Source: Rikenellaceae bacterium (GTDB lineage Bacteria; Bacteroidota; Bacteroidia; Bacteroidales; Rikenellaceae). Taken from it: a DNA stretch of 64,000 nt. The notes beneath the pieces were generated by a model. That model had not been told where the DNA came from, ran no database searches, and saw nothing but the letters and a program-made list of their open reading frames with translations. Positions within the stretch are counted from its first letter, which is position 1, and every line of letters begins with the position of its first letter. Positions 52,385-61,244 of the stretch are shown here, piece after piece. Made by a program: the position numbers and the translations under genes. The stretch covers positions 62,001-126,000 of the forward strand of contig JAJQEF010000003.1 of assembly GCA_021201795.1 (NCBI GenBank). The letters run 5' to 3'.

Positions 52385-53362
52385 ATGTTTTATCACGTTA
52401 AAGAATTACAGTTCAATGCGCGTGTACCCCAGCCGGATCCGCGTTTTGCTCGTCTTCTTCTGGAACAATTCGGAGGAGGTAACGGAGAATTGAAAGCGGC
52501 TATGCAGTATTTCGTACAGGCATTCGCCTGCAAGCAAGCATATCCTGACAAATATGATATGCTCATGAATATAGCTTCTGAAGAATTCAGTCATCTGGAG
52601 ATTGTAGGAGCAACAATTACTATGTTGCTGGCAGGTGTTAACGGAGAAATGAAAGATGCCGCTGAATCATCATGGATCAGTGATATAATGAATGGCAGTG
52701 CAGCAAAGGAAAATATTATTAACGAGGCATTGTACAATCCACAGTTTTGTGTATTGACCGCAGGTGGACCAACAGTTACGGATAGTAACGGTATACCATG
52801 GAGCGGAGCATATGTAAATGCTAACGGAGATCTTACTGTAGACCTCAGATCGAATATTGCTGCAGAATCAAGGGCGAAGATTGTTTACGAATACCTGCTT
52901 AAATTCACGGACGACCCTTATGTAAAAGAAACATTAAAGTTTTTAATGACAAGGGAGATCACCCACTATCAACAATTCGAGGCGGCATTGGAAACAATTA
53001 AGCCTAATTTCCCTCCAGGGGTTCGTCAGGAAGATCCGAGGTATGGAAATAAATATTTCAACATGTCACAAGGAGAAGATTTTGCAGGTCCGTGGAATGA
53101 GGGTAAAAGCACTCAGACTAAGGAACAGTGGAATAGGATCGACAATCCGCAGGAATATGTAGAACAAACCAACGGATTGCTAGATGTCGAAGTAGATGAG
53201 GGTATAGATGCTGAAAAAATGGAAGAATTGACCCAGCAGCTCAGTAAAGAAAGAAGCTGTGAAATAAGTTCCTCAATGCCTCAGTCCGATCTGCAATGGA
53301 GCGATTATGGGAAGGATCAACCCCAACAACACAAGTCGAGAAAGAAAAAAGTTATGGCATAA
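52385..53362 (+). CDS. Manganese catalase
   Basis: AMQYFVQAFACKQAYPDKYDMLMNIASEEFSHLEIVGATITML and MTREITHYQQFEAALE dinuclear Mn ligand motifs. Confidence 0.93.
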   Translation: MFYHVKELQFNARVPQPDPRFARLLLEQFGGGNGELKAAMQYFVQAFACKQAYPDKYDMLMNIASEEFSHLEIVGATITMLLAGVNGEMKDAAESSWISDIMNGSAAKENIINEALYNPQFCVLTAGGPTVTDSNGIPWSGAYVNANGDLTVDLRSNIAAESRAKIVYEYLLKFTDDPYVKETLKFLMTREITHYQQFEAALETIKPNFPPGVRQEDPRYGNKYFNMSQGEDFAGPWNEGKSTQTKEQWNRIDNPQEYVEQTNGLLDVEVDEGIDAEKMEELTQQLSKERSCEISSSMPQSDLQWSDYGKDQPQQHKSRKKKVMA

Positions 53363-53367
53363 ATATA

Positions 53368-53396
53368 AATACCGGTCCATACGGACCGGTATTATT
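53368..53396 (+). terminator. Hairpin/terminator after Mn-catalase
   Basis: AATACCGGTCC-ATAC-GGACCGGTATT, A/T flanks. Confidence 0.65.
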
Positions 53397-53406
53397 AATC
53401 TAAATT

Positions 53407-54282
53407 ATGGATCTGTATTCCGGTTCACCATATTGGATAGTTAAAAATCCTTTATATCAGTATTTTAATCCATTGCGTGCCAATCACCGTACAGAGGTGG
53501 CAGTTATAGGAGGAGGGATTCCCGGCGCATTGGTCGCGAATGAATTATGTCGTGCGGGTATAGGTTGTACGGTTATCGATAAAAGGAGTATTGCGACAGG
53601 GAGTTCATGTGCCAGTACGGCACTTTTACAGTACGAGATAGATACTCCATTAGTCGATCTGATAGAAAAAGTGGGAGAGGATAATGCCGTAAAGGCTTAC
53701 CATTCATGTCTGGATTCTATTACGGATATTGAAAATGTTTTCAAACAGATTTCATATGATCCCTCTTTCCTTAGAGTCCCGAGTTTATATCTTGGCAGTA
53801 ATGAAAATGGCTATTCCCTTATTCAGAAAGAATACGCGGTGCGTAAAAAATACGGTCTCCCGGTGGAATTTCTCAATAGTGGTGAAGTGAAAAATTTAAA
53901 CCCGGGAACCTTATCTCTATATAAGAACCGACGGCAGCCGGATAATTGTCGGAGGAGAAGATGAACAGTTTAATGATTCGCTCAGACGAAGATTTCTCCT
54001 GCGGAAAAAAAGTCAGATACTGGAGAAAAAATTCCGCCGGATGTTTCCCATATTCCGTTTACTGCTGAATTTGTATGGAGCGGAACTTTCAGTTCAACAA
54101 AAGACGGATTGACTTATATAGGTGCCCAATATGACACGAAGATTTTGTTTGCCCTGGGATATGGAGGTAATGGGATAACTTTCAGTATGATAGCTTCCCA
54201 AATACTTGCAAATAAAATCCGGAATATCCGTGATGACAGGGAAACTGTTTTCGGATTCGGAAGGCACGGAAAAAATAAATAG
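53407..54282 (+). pseudogene. FAD-dependent (DAO family) oxidoreductase, internally deleted and frameshifted
   Basis: N-terminus TEVAVIGGGIPGALVANELCRAGIGCTVIDKRSIATGSSCASTALLQYEID; C-terminal homologous pieces in other frames (TDGSRIIVGGEDEQFNDS, FTAEFVWSGTFSSTKDGLTYIG, ALGYGGNGITFSMIASQIL); middle is missing. Confidence 0.8.
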
Positions 54283-54290
54283 AAAAAAAT

Positions 54291-55184
54291 ATGAAAGAAA
54301 AAAAAATACTTATTAATCCTCTCGATATGTATTATACGGGAGGTTTTGAAGCGCAGTCCCAAAAACCACCGGGGATACAGGGACGTATGAATCCTGTTCC
54401 GGATTCCGGAGAAGAAAGTTATATCGGACACGGTAGGCTTGAGGGCAGAAAGGCGTTGATCACTGGAGGAGATTCCGGTATAGGACGCGCTGTAGCGATT
54501 GCTTACTGCCGCGAGGAAGCGGATATAGCGATCAATTATCTTCCGGATGAACAGCCGGATGCCGAATCATTGGCTGAGCTTCTTAAAAAAGAAGGACGTA
54601 AGGTCGTTCTGCTTCCTGGTGATGTCAGCGACGAGAATGTTTGTAATGAAATAGTTAAAAAAGCACATCAGGAACTCGGCGGATTGGATATAATGGCGCT
54701 TAACGCGGGGATGCAGATAGCATTGGAAGATATTTCCAATCTAAGTACGCACCAATTGAGAAAAGTTTTTGAAACGAATGTGTTCTCAATGTACTGGATC
54801 GTTAAGGCTGCCCTGCCGTTGATGCCGGCAGGTTCCAGCATTATTACCACTTCTTCTATCCAGGCATTCCAACCGAGTAAAGATCTTGTGGATTATGCTG
54901 CGACTAAAAGTGCGATAGTAGCATTTACCAGGGCTCTTGCAAAACAGGTTGCGGATAAAGGAATAAGAGTTAATTCTGTTGCTCCCGGACCTGTATGGAC
55001 CGCTTTGGAAGTCTCCGGCGGTCAATTCCCTGATAAATTGCCGGAATTCGGACAGCACGTTCCTCTTAAAAGAGCAGGGCAGCCGGCCGAACTGGCAGGG
55101 GTCTATGTATTTCTTGCCTCCAATGAGTCGAGCTTCGTTACAGCCGAAGTGTATGGCGTGACCGGAGGAGACCATACTTCATAG
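54291..55184 (+). CDS. SDR oxidoreductase of the general-stress/YhdG-GSP39-like group
   Basis: [92 protein letters not shown]. Confidence 0.9.
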   Translation: MKEKKILINPLDMYYTGGFEAQSQKPPGIQGRMNPVPDSGEESYIGHGRLEGRKALITGGDSGIGRAVAIAYCREEADIAINYLPDEQPDAESLAELLKKEGRKVVLLPGDVSDENVCNEIVKKAHQELGGLDIMALNAGMQIALEDISNLSTHQLRKVFETNVFSMYWIVKAALPLMPAGSSIITTSSIQAFQPSKDLVDYAATKSAIVAFTRALAKQVADKGIRVNSVAPGPVWTALEVSGGQFPDKLPEFGQHVPLKRAGQPAELAGVYVFLASNESSFVTAEVYGVTGGDHTS

Positions 55185-55204
55185 TTAAACATTTATTTAT
55201 GGGA

Positions 55205-55230
55205 AGCGCCGGATTATCCGGCGCTTTTTG
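55205..55230 (+). terminator. Rho-independent terminator
   Basis: AGCGCCGGA-TTA-TCCGGCGCTTTTT. Confidence 0.9.
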
Positions 55231-55282
55231 CTTTATCTCAAAACGGTACTTTTATTGCTTTCTTAGGTAGAAAATAAAGTTT

Positions 55283-57061
55283 ATGACCCTTGTACAACTT
55301 TTCAAAAAGATAAGCAGTTATATAAAACCCTATAAATGGCTGCTGGTTTTGGCTCTTATATTAACCTTTATAGGATCCCTTGCAGCTCAGGTAAATGCCT
55401 GGGTATTGAGGTATACGGTCGATAAGGTAAATGATCTTACGGTAAGTGAAAGAGCTTTTAACGAGGGATTATCCATACTGGGAACGATCTCGGCAATACT
55501 TATCGGAAAAGAAATTATAAATTCTTTCATTCAGTTCGGACAGAAATACTATGGAGAGAGACTCCGAATTCTTGTAGCAAGGGATCTTGCACAGGATATT
55601 ATAGACAGAATCTTAACTTATAGGTTGGCATTTTTTAGTTCAGGCGGTAATAAATCAGGAAAACTACAGACCCGTATAGACCGGGGAATAGAGAGTCTTA
55701 CCCGGTTGATACAGAATTTTTTCATAGATATACTTCCCCTGTTTGCAAATTCCGCAGTAGCGCTTATAGTAATGTTCAATGCGAATTTTTATGTAGGTCT
55801 CGTAGGGTCGAGTATAATACCTATTTATTTCTATGTCAGTTGGTTGCAGGCGAAAAAACTACGCGGCGCACGTAGAAAAATAAAAGATCTGAGGGAAAAC
55901 AAGAGTCAGGGGATAATAACTATTCTGGACTCCATTACGGTCATAAAATTTTTTATTCGTGAGGATATGGAAGGAGCCCGGCAGTTGGCACTGCAAAACA
56001 GCCTCACAGAAACACAGCTTAAAACGAGGAGAATAAGTTTTCTTTTCGATGGAATAAAAAGTTTTATAGAGCAGATAGGGGTGGTTATAATTATAATCCT
56101 CACGGTATTTTTTGTTTTGAGAGGGGAAATGACAATAGGTGCCATAATGTTTCATATTTTACTTTTTAATAATGTTTCTGCACCGATTCGACAGCTTCAC
56201 AGGATTTATGATGAGATGAACGATGCTCTTATTTATTCTGAAAGTTTCTTTCAAATCATGGAAGCTGGGCATCAGGTGGAATCCTCGGGAAGTTATAAGC
56301 CGAATAAAATATCCGGTAAATTTGAAATAAAGGATATGAATTTTACTTATCCGGATAACGATCTTCGCACTCTCGAAGATATAAATATGGTGATAGAACC
56401 CAATAAGATTACTGCACTGGTAGGATTGTCCGGGGCCGGAAAAAGTACTTTGATAAATCTTCTGGATAAATTTTATCTTCCGGACTCAGGAGAAATCACA
56501 TTGGACGGTAGATCACTGGACGATTATGATACGGCTTATTTGCGTGATAATATAGGTCTTGTATTACAGAAGAATCATATTTTCAATGGTACAATACTTG
56601 AAAATATTCGTTATGGTAATCCGGATGCCTCCATGGAAGAAGTGATAGAGGCATCGGTGAAGGCTTATCTTCATGGACAGATTGAGAAAATGCCTGATGG
56701 CTACGATACTCCCGCAACCTCTCTATCAGGCGGTCAACAGCAAAAAATTGCTATTGCAAGAATGTTTAGTAAGAATCCTCCTATAATTTTTCTCGATGAA
56801 CCTACCGCAAGTCTCGATGCCATATCTACACAACAGATCAAGGAGGGATTGGATGCAATAAAAAAAGATCGTACTGTGATAATTATTTCACACAGTATAT
56901 CTCAGATAGTAGATTCCGATGTTATTTATGTCATGAAAGATGGCAGGGTCGTGGAATCTGGCACACATGATGAATTGTATGTAAAGGAGGTCACTTACAG
57001 GGAGATATTCGATTCTATGGCAAAAAGTATGAATTTGGATAAAATATCCGGATATGTTTAA
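55283..57061 (+). CDS. ABC transporter, fused permease and ATPase (exporter type)
   Basis: TMD followed by VGLSGAGKSTLINLLDKFY Walker A, LSGGQQQKIAIARMF signature, IIFLDEPTASLD Walker B. Confidence 0.93.
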   Translation: MTLVQLFKKISSYIKPYKWLLVLALILTFIGSLAAQVNAWVLRYTVDKVNDLTVSERAFNEGLSILGTISAILIGKEIINSFIQFGQKYYGERLRILVARDLAQDIIDRILTYRLAFFSSGGNKSGKLQTRIDRGIESLTRLIQNFFIDILPLFANSAVALIVMFNANFYVGLVGSSIIPIYFYVSWLQAKKLRGARRKIKDLRENKSQGIITILDSITVIKFFIREDMEGARQLALQNSLTETQLKTRRISFLFDGIKSFIEQIGVVIIIILTVFFVLRGEMTIGAIMFHILLFNNVSAPIRQLHRIYDEMNDALIYSESFFQIMEAGHQVESSGSYKPNKISGKFEIKDMNFTYPDNDLRTLEDINMVIEPNKITALVGLSGAGKSTLINLLDKFYLPDSGEITLDGRSLDDYDTAYLRDNIGLVLQKNHIFNGTILENIRYGNPDASMEEVIEASVKAYLHGQIEKMPDGYDTPATSLSGGQQQKIAIARMFSKNPPIIFLDEPTASLDAISTQQIKEGLDAIKKDRTVIIISHSISQIVDSDVIYVMKDGRVVESGTHDELYVKEVTYREIFDSMAKSMNLDKISGYV

Positions 57062-57084
57062 AAGAAGGGCCGCCGGGAGTGCAT

Positions 57085-57410
57085 TCATTAACCCTCAAAT
57101 ATGAAAAAATATATTTCCCGACGACCCCGGAAGTGTAACTTCCCGTTTTAAAGTCAAATTACATTTGCCAGAGCCTCGGGGCGAAATTATATTATGCCCA
57201 TCAATAAAAGCATGAAACTCCAGCCTGCGTATCAAGGCCTGCAACAGCCCGAGTAGGACAGGCGGAGTTCATGCCGAATGATGAGACATGAACTCTTCCA
57301 CCTTGCCTATAAACCTACTCACAGTACAAATGTTGCAGTTTTGACACTTAATAGGTTTCAGTGAAGTTGACCGGATTTCCGGTACTTCATCACAAAGATA
57401 ATCCAAATAA
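57085..57410. ncRNA. Candidate structured non-coding RNA (family not identified; strand uncertain)
   Basis: No ORF; GC-richer than flanks; hairpin GGAAGT-GTA-ACTTCC (57129-57143); extended stem GCATGAAACTCCAGCCTG/CAGGCGGAGTTCATGC (57210-57274); competing hairpin AGTTCATG/CATGAACT (57266-57294). Confidence 0.4.
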
Positions 57411-57504
57411 ATGAATTTACAAAAAAATATTTATTAATATTTTTTTTAAGAATCATAAGCAAAATGAAAGAATTAGGTGTGTTTTCGCTATTGTAAAACT
57501 TGGT

Positions 57505-57888
57505 TTAGTTTCTAATTTCTTCTACAGTGTTGTGAAGATCCTTTCTCATATCTTGTCTTTGTTCGAAATTATCTTCCCTTCTTTCCTGTCTTTGCTCGAA
57601 ATTCTCCTTCCGTTCCTGTTGATTTTCTTTGAAATCTTCGATTTTCTCCTTGCGTTCTTCTGAGGTATTGGAAGTATTCTGAAGTCTGTTTTCGAAATTA
57701 CGCTCCCTGTCTTCCTGTCTGTCTTTAAATCTTTCTTCTTTGTTTTCTTGTCTTTGCTCGAAGTTTTCTTTACGTTCCTGTTGGTTTTCTTTAAAATCCA
57801 CCTGTCTTTCTGCGGTAGTTTCTGCACTTACGTTTACTGCTGCCAGTAATCCGAAAAGAAACATAGCAGATACAATAGTCTTTTTCAT
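57505..57888 (-). CDS. Secreted, highly charged coiled-coil protein with 11-residue (hendecad) repeats
   Basis: Signal peptide MKKTIVSAMFLFGLLAAVNVSAET; F at 11-residue spacing: F-KENQQERKEN-F-EQRQENKEER-F-KDRQEDRERN-F. Confidence 0.75.
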   Translation of the reverse strand: MKKTIVSAMFLFGLLAAVNVSAETTAERQVDFKENQQERKENFEQRQENKEERFKDRQEDRERNFENRLQNTSNTSEERKEKIEDFKENQQERKENFEQRQERREDNFEQRQDMRKDLHNTVEEIRN

Positions 57889-58014
57889 AATAATAAGTAT
57901 TAGCTGTGATTATAATTTATGCTATTTTTTTAGCATAAATGCAAAACACAGACCAAATGGATGTGAAAATTAAGGTGAAATTGAATATCCGGTTGTTATC
58001 GGGAAGAAATTAAA

Positions 58015-59061
58015 TTAATAGAGATAAATCTCCCGAAGTCTCTCGATATCAGTATCCAGAATATCCGTTATAAAATAATTCAGGGATCCGTATTCCTGCT
58101 CTATTTTATCGAATGCCGCATCGAGATATGGCCCTCGTACTTCGAATACTGGTTTCAATACGGGGAATTGTTCTATATACGCAGCATATTTTACACTTAC
58201 ATATTTGTTCGAAAGAAGATAGTCTTCCGTTACGGTTTCCCTGTCGACTCCAAGAGCGGAAAGTAATAAGGCAGAGGCGATTCCTGTACGGACTTTACCG
58301 GCGGTACAATGATAAAGCAGGGGAAGATTTCCTTCGTTTTTCAAAAGATTGAAAAATTCCCGGAACTGCTTTACGCAATCATTGTCGGTTACCATGAGTT
58401 TATACATATCCGTCATAGCCGTTTCGAGATTATCCTGGGTTATATCCCCTCTCATTATTATATCCTGGAGATTTCCCGGGCTTATCGAAAGTTCATATCT
58501 CTCTTGTACCGAGACAGGCATTTTATCCGGAGCAGAGTTAATTTCCGAAGCTGCGCGAAAATCAACGATCGTTTTTATCGGAATACTTGCAAGATATTCC
58601 AAATCTTCTTCGGTTAAACCCTTGAGTTCGTCGGAACGAATGACTTTCCCTCATTTTACGTATTTACCATCCTTTGTCCTGTATCCGCCCATATCCCTGA
58701 AATTATATCCGCATGTCAATGGAAGGTGTCTCTCCGCGATAATGGAAGTCCCTTTGCCGGTTTCGAAAAGAAAGTAGCTGCGGATGGAATCCGGAACATC
58801 TATGCTGTATGTACCGGAACCGTTTCCGGATAATACCGCTTCATTGAAATCGATGCTGTTTATATTCTTTCCGGCATATAGTTTCCATTCGCTTCCGGTA
58901 TTTACCTCCGAAATGGCCTGTCGGGTTTCATTATCCCTATAAACGGTTGCGTCATGGCTCATATCTTCACCGCTGTATGTTGCTTTTTTCATTTCTTGAG
59001 GATTGTTCTTGCAAGATACGAAGAATGCCGAAATTGCAAAAAGAATATAGTAAAATTTCAT
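58015..59061 (-). pseudogene. Tyrosine-protein phosphatase (Y_phosphatase3-like) lipoprotein, interrupted by one in-frame TGA
   Basis: Lipobox ISAFFVSCKNN; CGYNFRDMGGYRTKDGKYVK-*-GKVIRSDELKGLTEEDLEYLASIPIKTIVDFR in one frame; catalytic HCTAGKVRTGIA. Confidence 0.85.
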
Positions 59062-59156
59062 AACCCATTTTTTACGGTTAGTACAAATTAAATGCCCTGA
59101 CCGGATAACTAATGTTAAATTTATCGATAATTTTGTATCGAACCAAATTTTATAAA

Positions 59157-59816
59157 ATGCCCAGACTTCTATTTTACTTGTCGCTATGTTCGGTATTGTT
59201 ATCATCATGTACTGTTTCAAGGGATCTGCCGAGGGAGTTCTCGGCACAGTCTTATGAATTTAACGGACCCGTCAAAACTGACAATCAGCGAGAATATATA
59301 ATTCTTAATCCTGATTTTTATGAAAGAACTAAAATCGACTCTTTTGAGTGGAATTTCGATACTTTGGGTATGATCCGGACCATGAAAGGAGAGGATGAGA
59401 AGGAATTTCGTTATGAGCATTCGGGAAATAAAACTTTTATGATGGATTCGGAAAGTGACCAGATTCTGGTTGAATTCGAAGTTTTCGATGGAAATGAAAA
59501 AAACAGGGTAATAAAAAATAGTACCAATATAGATGGAAATGTATATGTAGTTTATTCTCATTTTTTTTATAAAAATGGATATATGGTCGGTTCTGAATAT
59601 ATTGCACCTAATGACGCGACCGTCTCTATTAATATGAAAAGAAAAAAAGTACTTGTAACAAAATATTCCATTTCTACGGAAGGAATGGAATTTACTTCCT
59701 ATTATGACTATAAAAAATTCGACTCATATGGTAACTGGATCTCCAGAGTATCTACTATTAATTCCTATGATGAGATTTCGTACAGGCTCGAAGAGCGGGA
59801 ATTCGAATATTATTAA
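59157..59816 (+). CDS. Lipoprotein of unknown function
   Basis: MPRLLFYLSLCSVLLSSCTVSRDLP lipobox; 219 aa. Confidence 0.6.
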   Translation: MPRLLFYLSLCSVLLSSCTVSRDLPREFSAQSYEFNGPVKTDNQREYIILNPDFYERTKIDSFEWNFDTLGMIRTMKGEDEKEFRYEHSGNKTFMMDSESDQILVEFEVFDGNEKNRVIKNSTNIDGNVYVVYSHFFYKNGYMVGSEYIAPNDATVSINMKRKKVLVTKYSISTEGMEFTSYYDYKKFDSYGNWISRVSTINSYDEISYRLEEREFEYY

Positions 59817-59864
59817 ATTTCCGTATTTTTATAAGGGCATATAATTTGAAACAGTGGAACTAAA

Positions 59865-60483
59865 ATGTTTGGTTCCATGGCTCGCGAACTCACTTTCAGA
59901 ATTAAAAAAAAGAATTTAAAGTATCTCCCGTACGTGTAGACCGTAAGAAACTCTACGGCTGGACTGAAGTCGTCGCGCAGGATGCAAACGGCGATCCATG
60001 CCGTATTGCCGGGACTGATGATTCGGGTACTGTTATTATTCCCAAAGGAGGCACCGGGCTGGGGATTGTTTCCGAAGATGGCGAATGGGTGGACAGGGAC
60101 GAACTCGTTGCAGTCGATGAGAACGGCGATCCCGCGAAGCTGCATGGTTCGAGTTTCGCATCGGTAATCGACCTGACTAAAAAAATTTCTGCAAATGAAT
60201 TTCTCGATTATAGTATCAATGTATTTTATCAGCTTACCGATTCCGATAAGAATTTTGTAGAAACAATAGGCCGGGATATTTATTTTTTGAATACTGTTAC
60301 TTCGATGGATGCGAAGGCTATCCTGCTTTTATTATGATTTCAAATGATGGTTCGACAGTTTTTATGCTTGTCGGAGTAAAAAATGTTTTTGAAATGCTTA
60401 GCCTCGAGCAGCCCGGATGGATCGACGAAGACGATGAGGGTATAGTTGAAATTGACGAAGACATTGATTTTTCATTATTATGA
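59865..60483 (+). pseudogene. Uncharacterised protein, frameshifted at two homopolymer runs
   Basis: MARELTFRIKKK|EFKVSPVRVDRKKLYGWTEVVAQDANGDPCRIAGTDDSGTVIIPKGGTGLGIVSEDGEWVDRDELVAVDENGDPAKLHGS...GRDIYF|FEYCYFDGCEGYPAFIMISNDGSTVFMLVG...; breaks at A8 (59904-59911) and the T run near 60281-60287; stop overlaps next start (ATGA). Confidence 0.65.
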
Positions 60484-61184
60484 GACCAATACACATATCA
60501 GATTCCAGAAGACGTGATGCGGAAGTGGTTTTTCATGTAAATTACCTGAAGAAAAGCGTAAAAATGGTTTTGCCGAATGGGAGGACGAAAGAAAATATTA
60601 AGTTTATCAAGTCCACGATAGACATTGAACGGTCGTTGAAACATTATGACGATCTGCGACTTTTAGCGGACGATATAATGGCAGGAGATCCGGAGATCGA
60701 TATGGAGATGATAGGTAAAATGCTGAACCATACACACAAATTATACGTCGACAAAAACGATGATATCGCATACCGTGTCAATCTCTTTCAGCGTGTAATC
60801 AATCCCGACGGTACGGAAAAAGAAAGGCGGGATATCAATAAAGTTCCTTCGAATGTAAATTCGGAAATTCCCCTTAAATGGACAGGTAAGAGGTTTAAAA
60901 AAGACGAAGCTATCCGGAAATTCATATTTACGAGAAAATACCAGATAAGGCATATTAACGGTGTTACTTACGATTTTTTGTATAATATGGCTAAAGAACT
61001 TCATGATACCGACTCCCTTATGCTGGTGGGAGGAGGAAAAAAAGGAACCGATCCTATAATGCTCTCCCGCGGTGGTGCGGCATATAGAGGGTTTCTGGAG
61101 GGCAGGGTCGATGGCGATAGATATTGTCTCATTCTTCATCTTTCGAATGTTGAAATGAAACCGCTGAGCTTCGGAAAAGGTTAA
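60480..61184 (+). CDS. Uncharacterised protein
   Basis: 234 aa, ATGA overlap with the upstream gene; no family recognised. Confidence 0.65.
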   Translation: MRPIHISDSRRRDAEVVFHVNYLKKSVKMVLPNGRTKENIKFIKSTIDIERSLKHYDDLRLLADDIMAGDPEIDMEMIGKMLNHTHKLYVDKNDDIAYRVNLFQRVINPDGTEKERRDINKVPSNVNSEIPLKWTGKRFKKDEAIRKFIFTRKYQIRHINGVTYDFLYNMAKELHDTDSLMLVGGGKKGTDPIMLSRGGAAYRGFLEGRVDGDRYCLILHLSNVEMKPLSFGKG

Positions 61185-61244
61185 TCTTACCTCATATTTA
61201 CATTTTATTAGTTTATTTCCCTGATCGAATATATTAAAAATAAT

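Noticed and set aside
10878-58655. TGA reassigned as Trp (or Sec) because several in-frame TGAs sit at plausible Trp positions
   Set aside because: TGA is a convincing stop in intact genes here (e.g. RND pump end at 14987-14989 overlapping the TolC start, LytS kinase at 36252-36254), Trp is encoded by TGG throughout, and TAG and frameshift lesions also occur, so pseudogenisation or error is simpler. No SECIS-like element or selenoprotein family was recognised.
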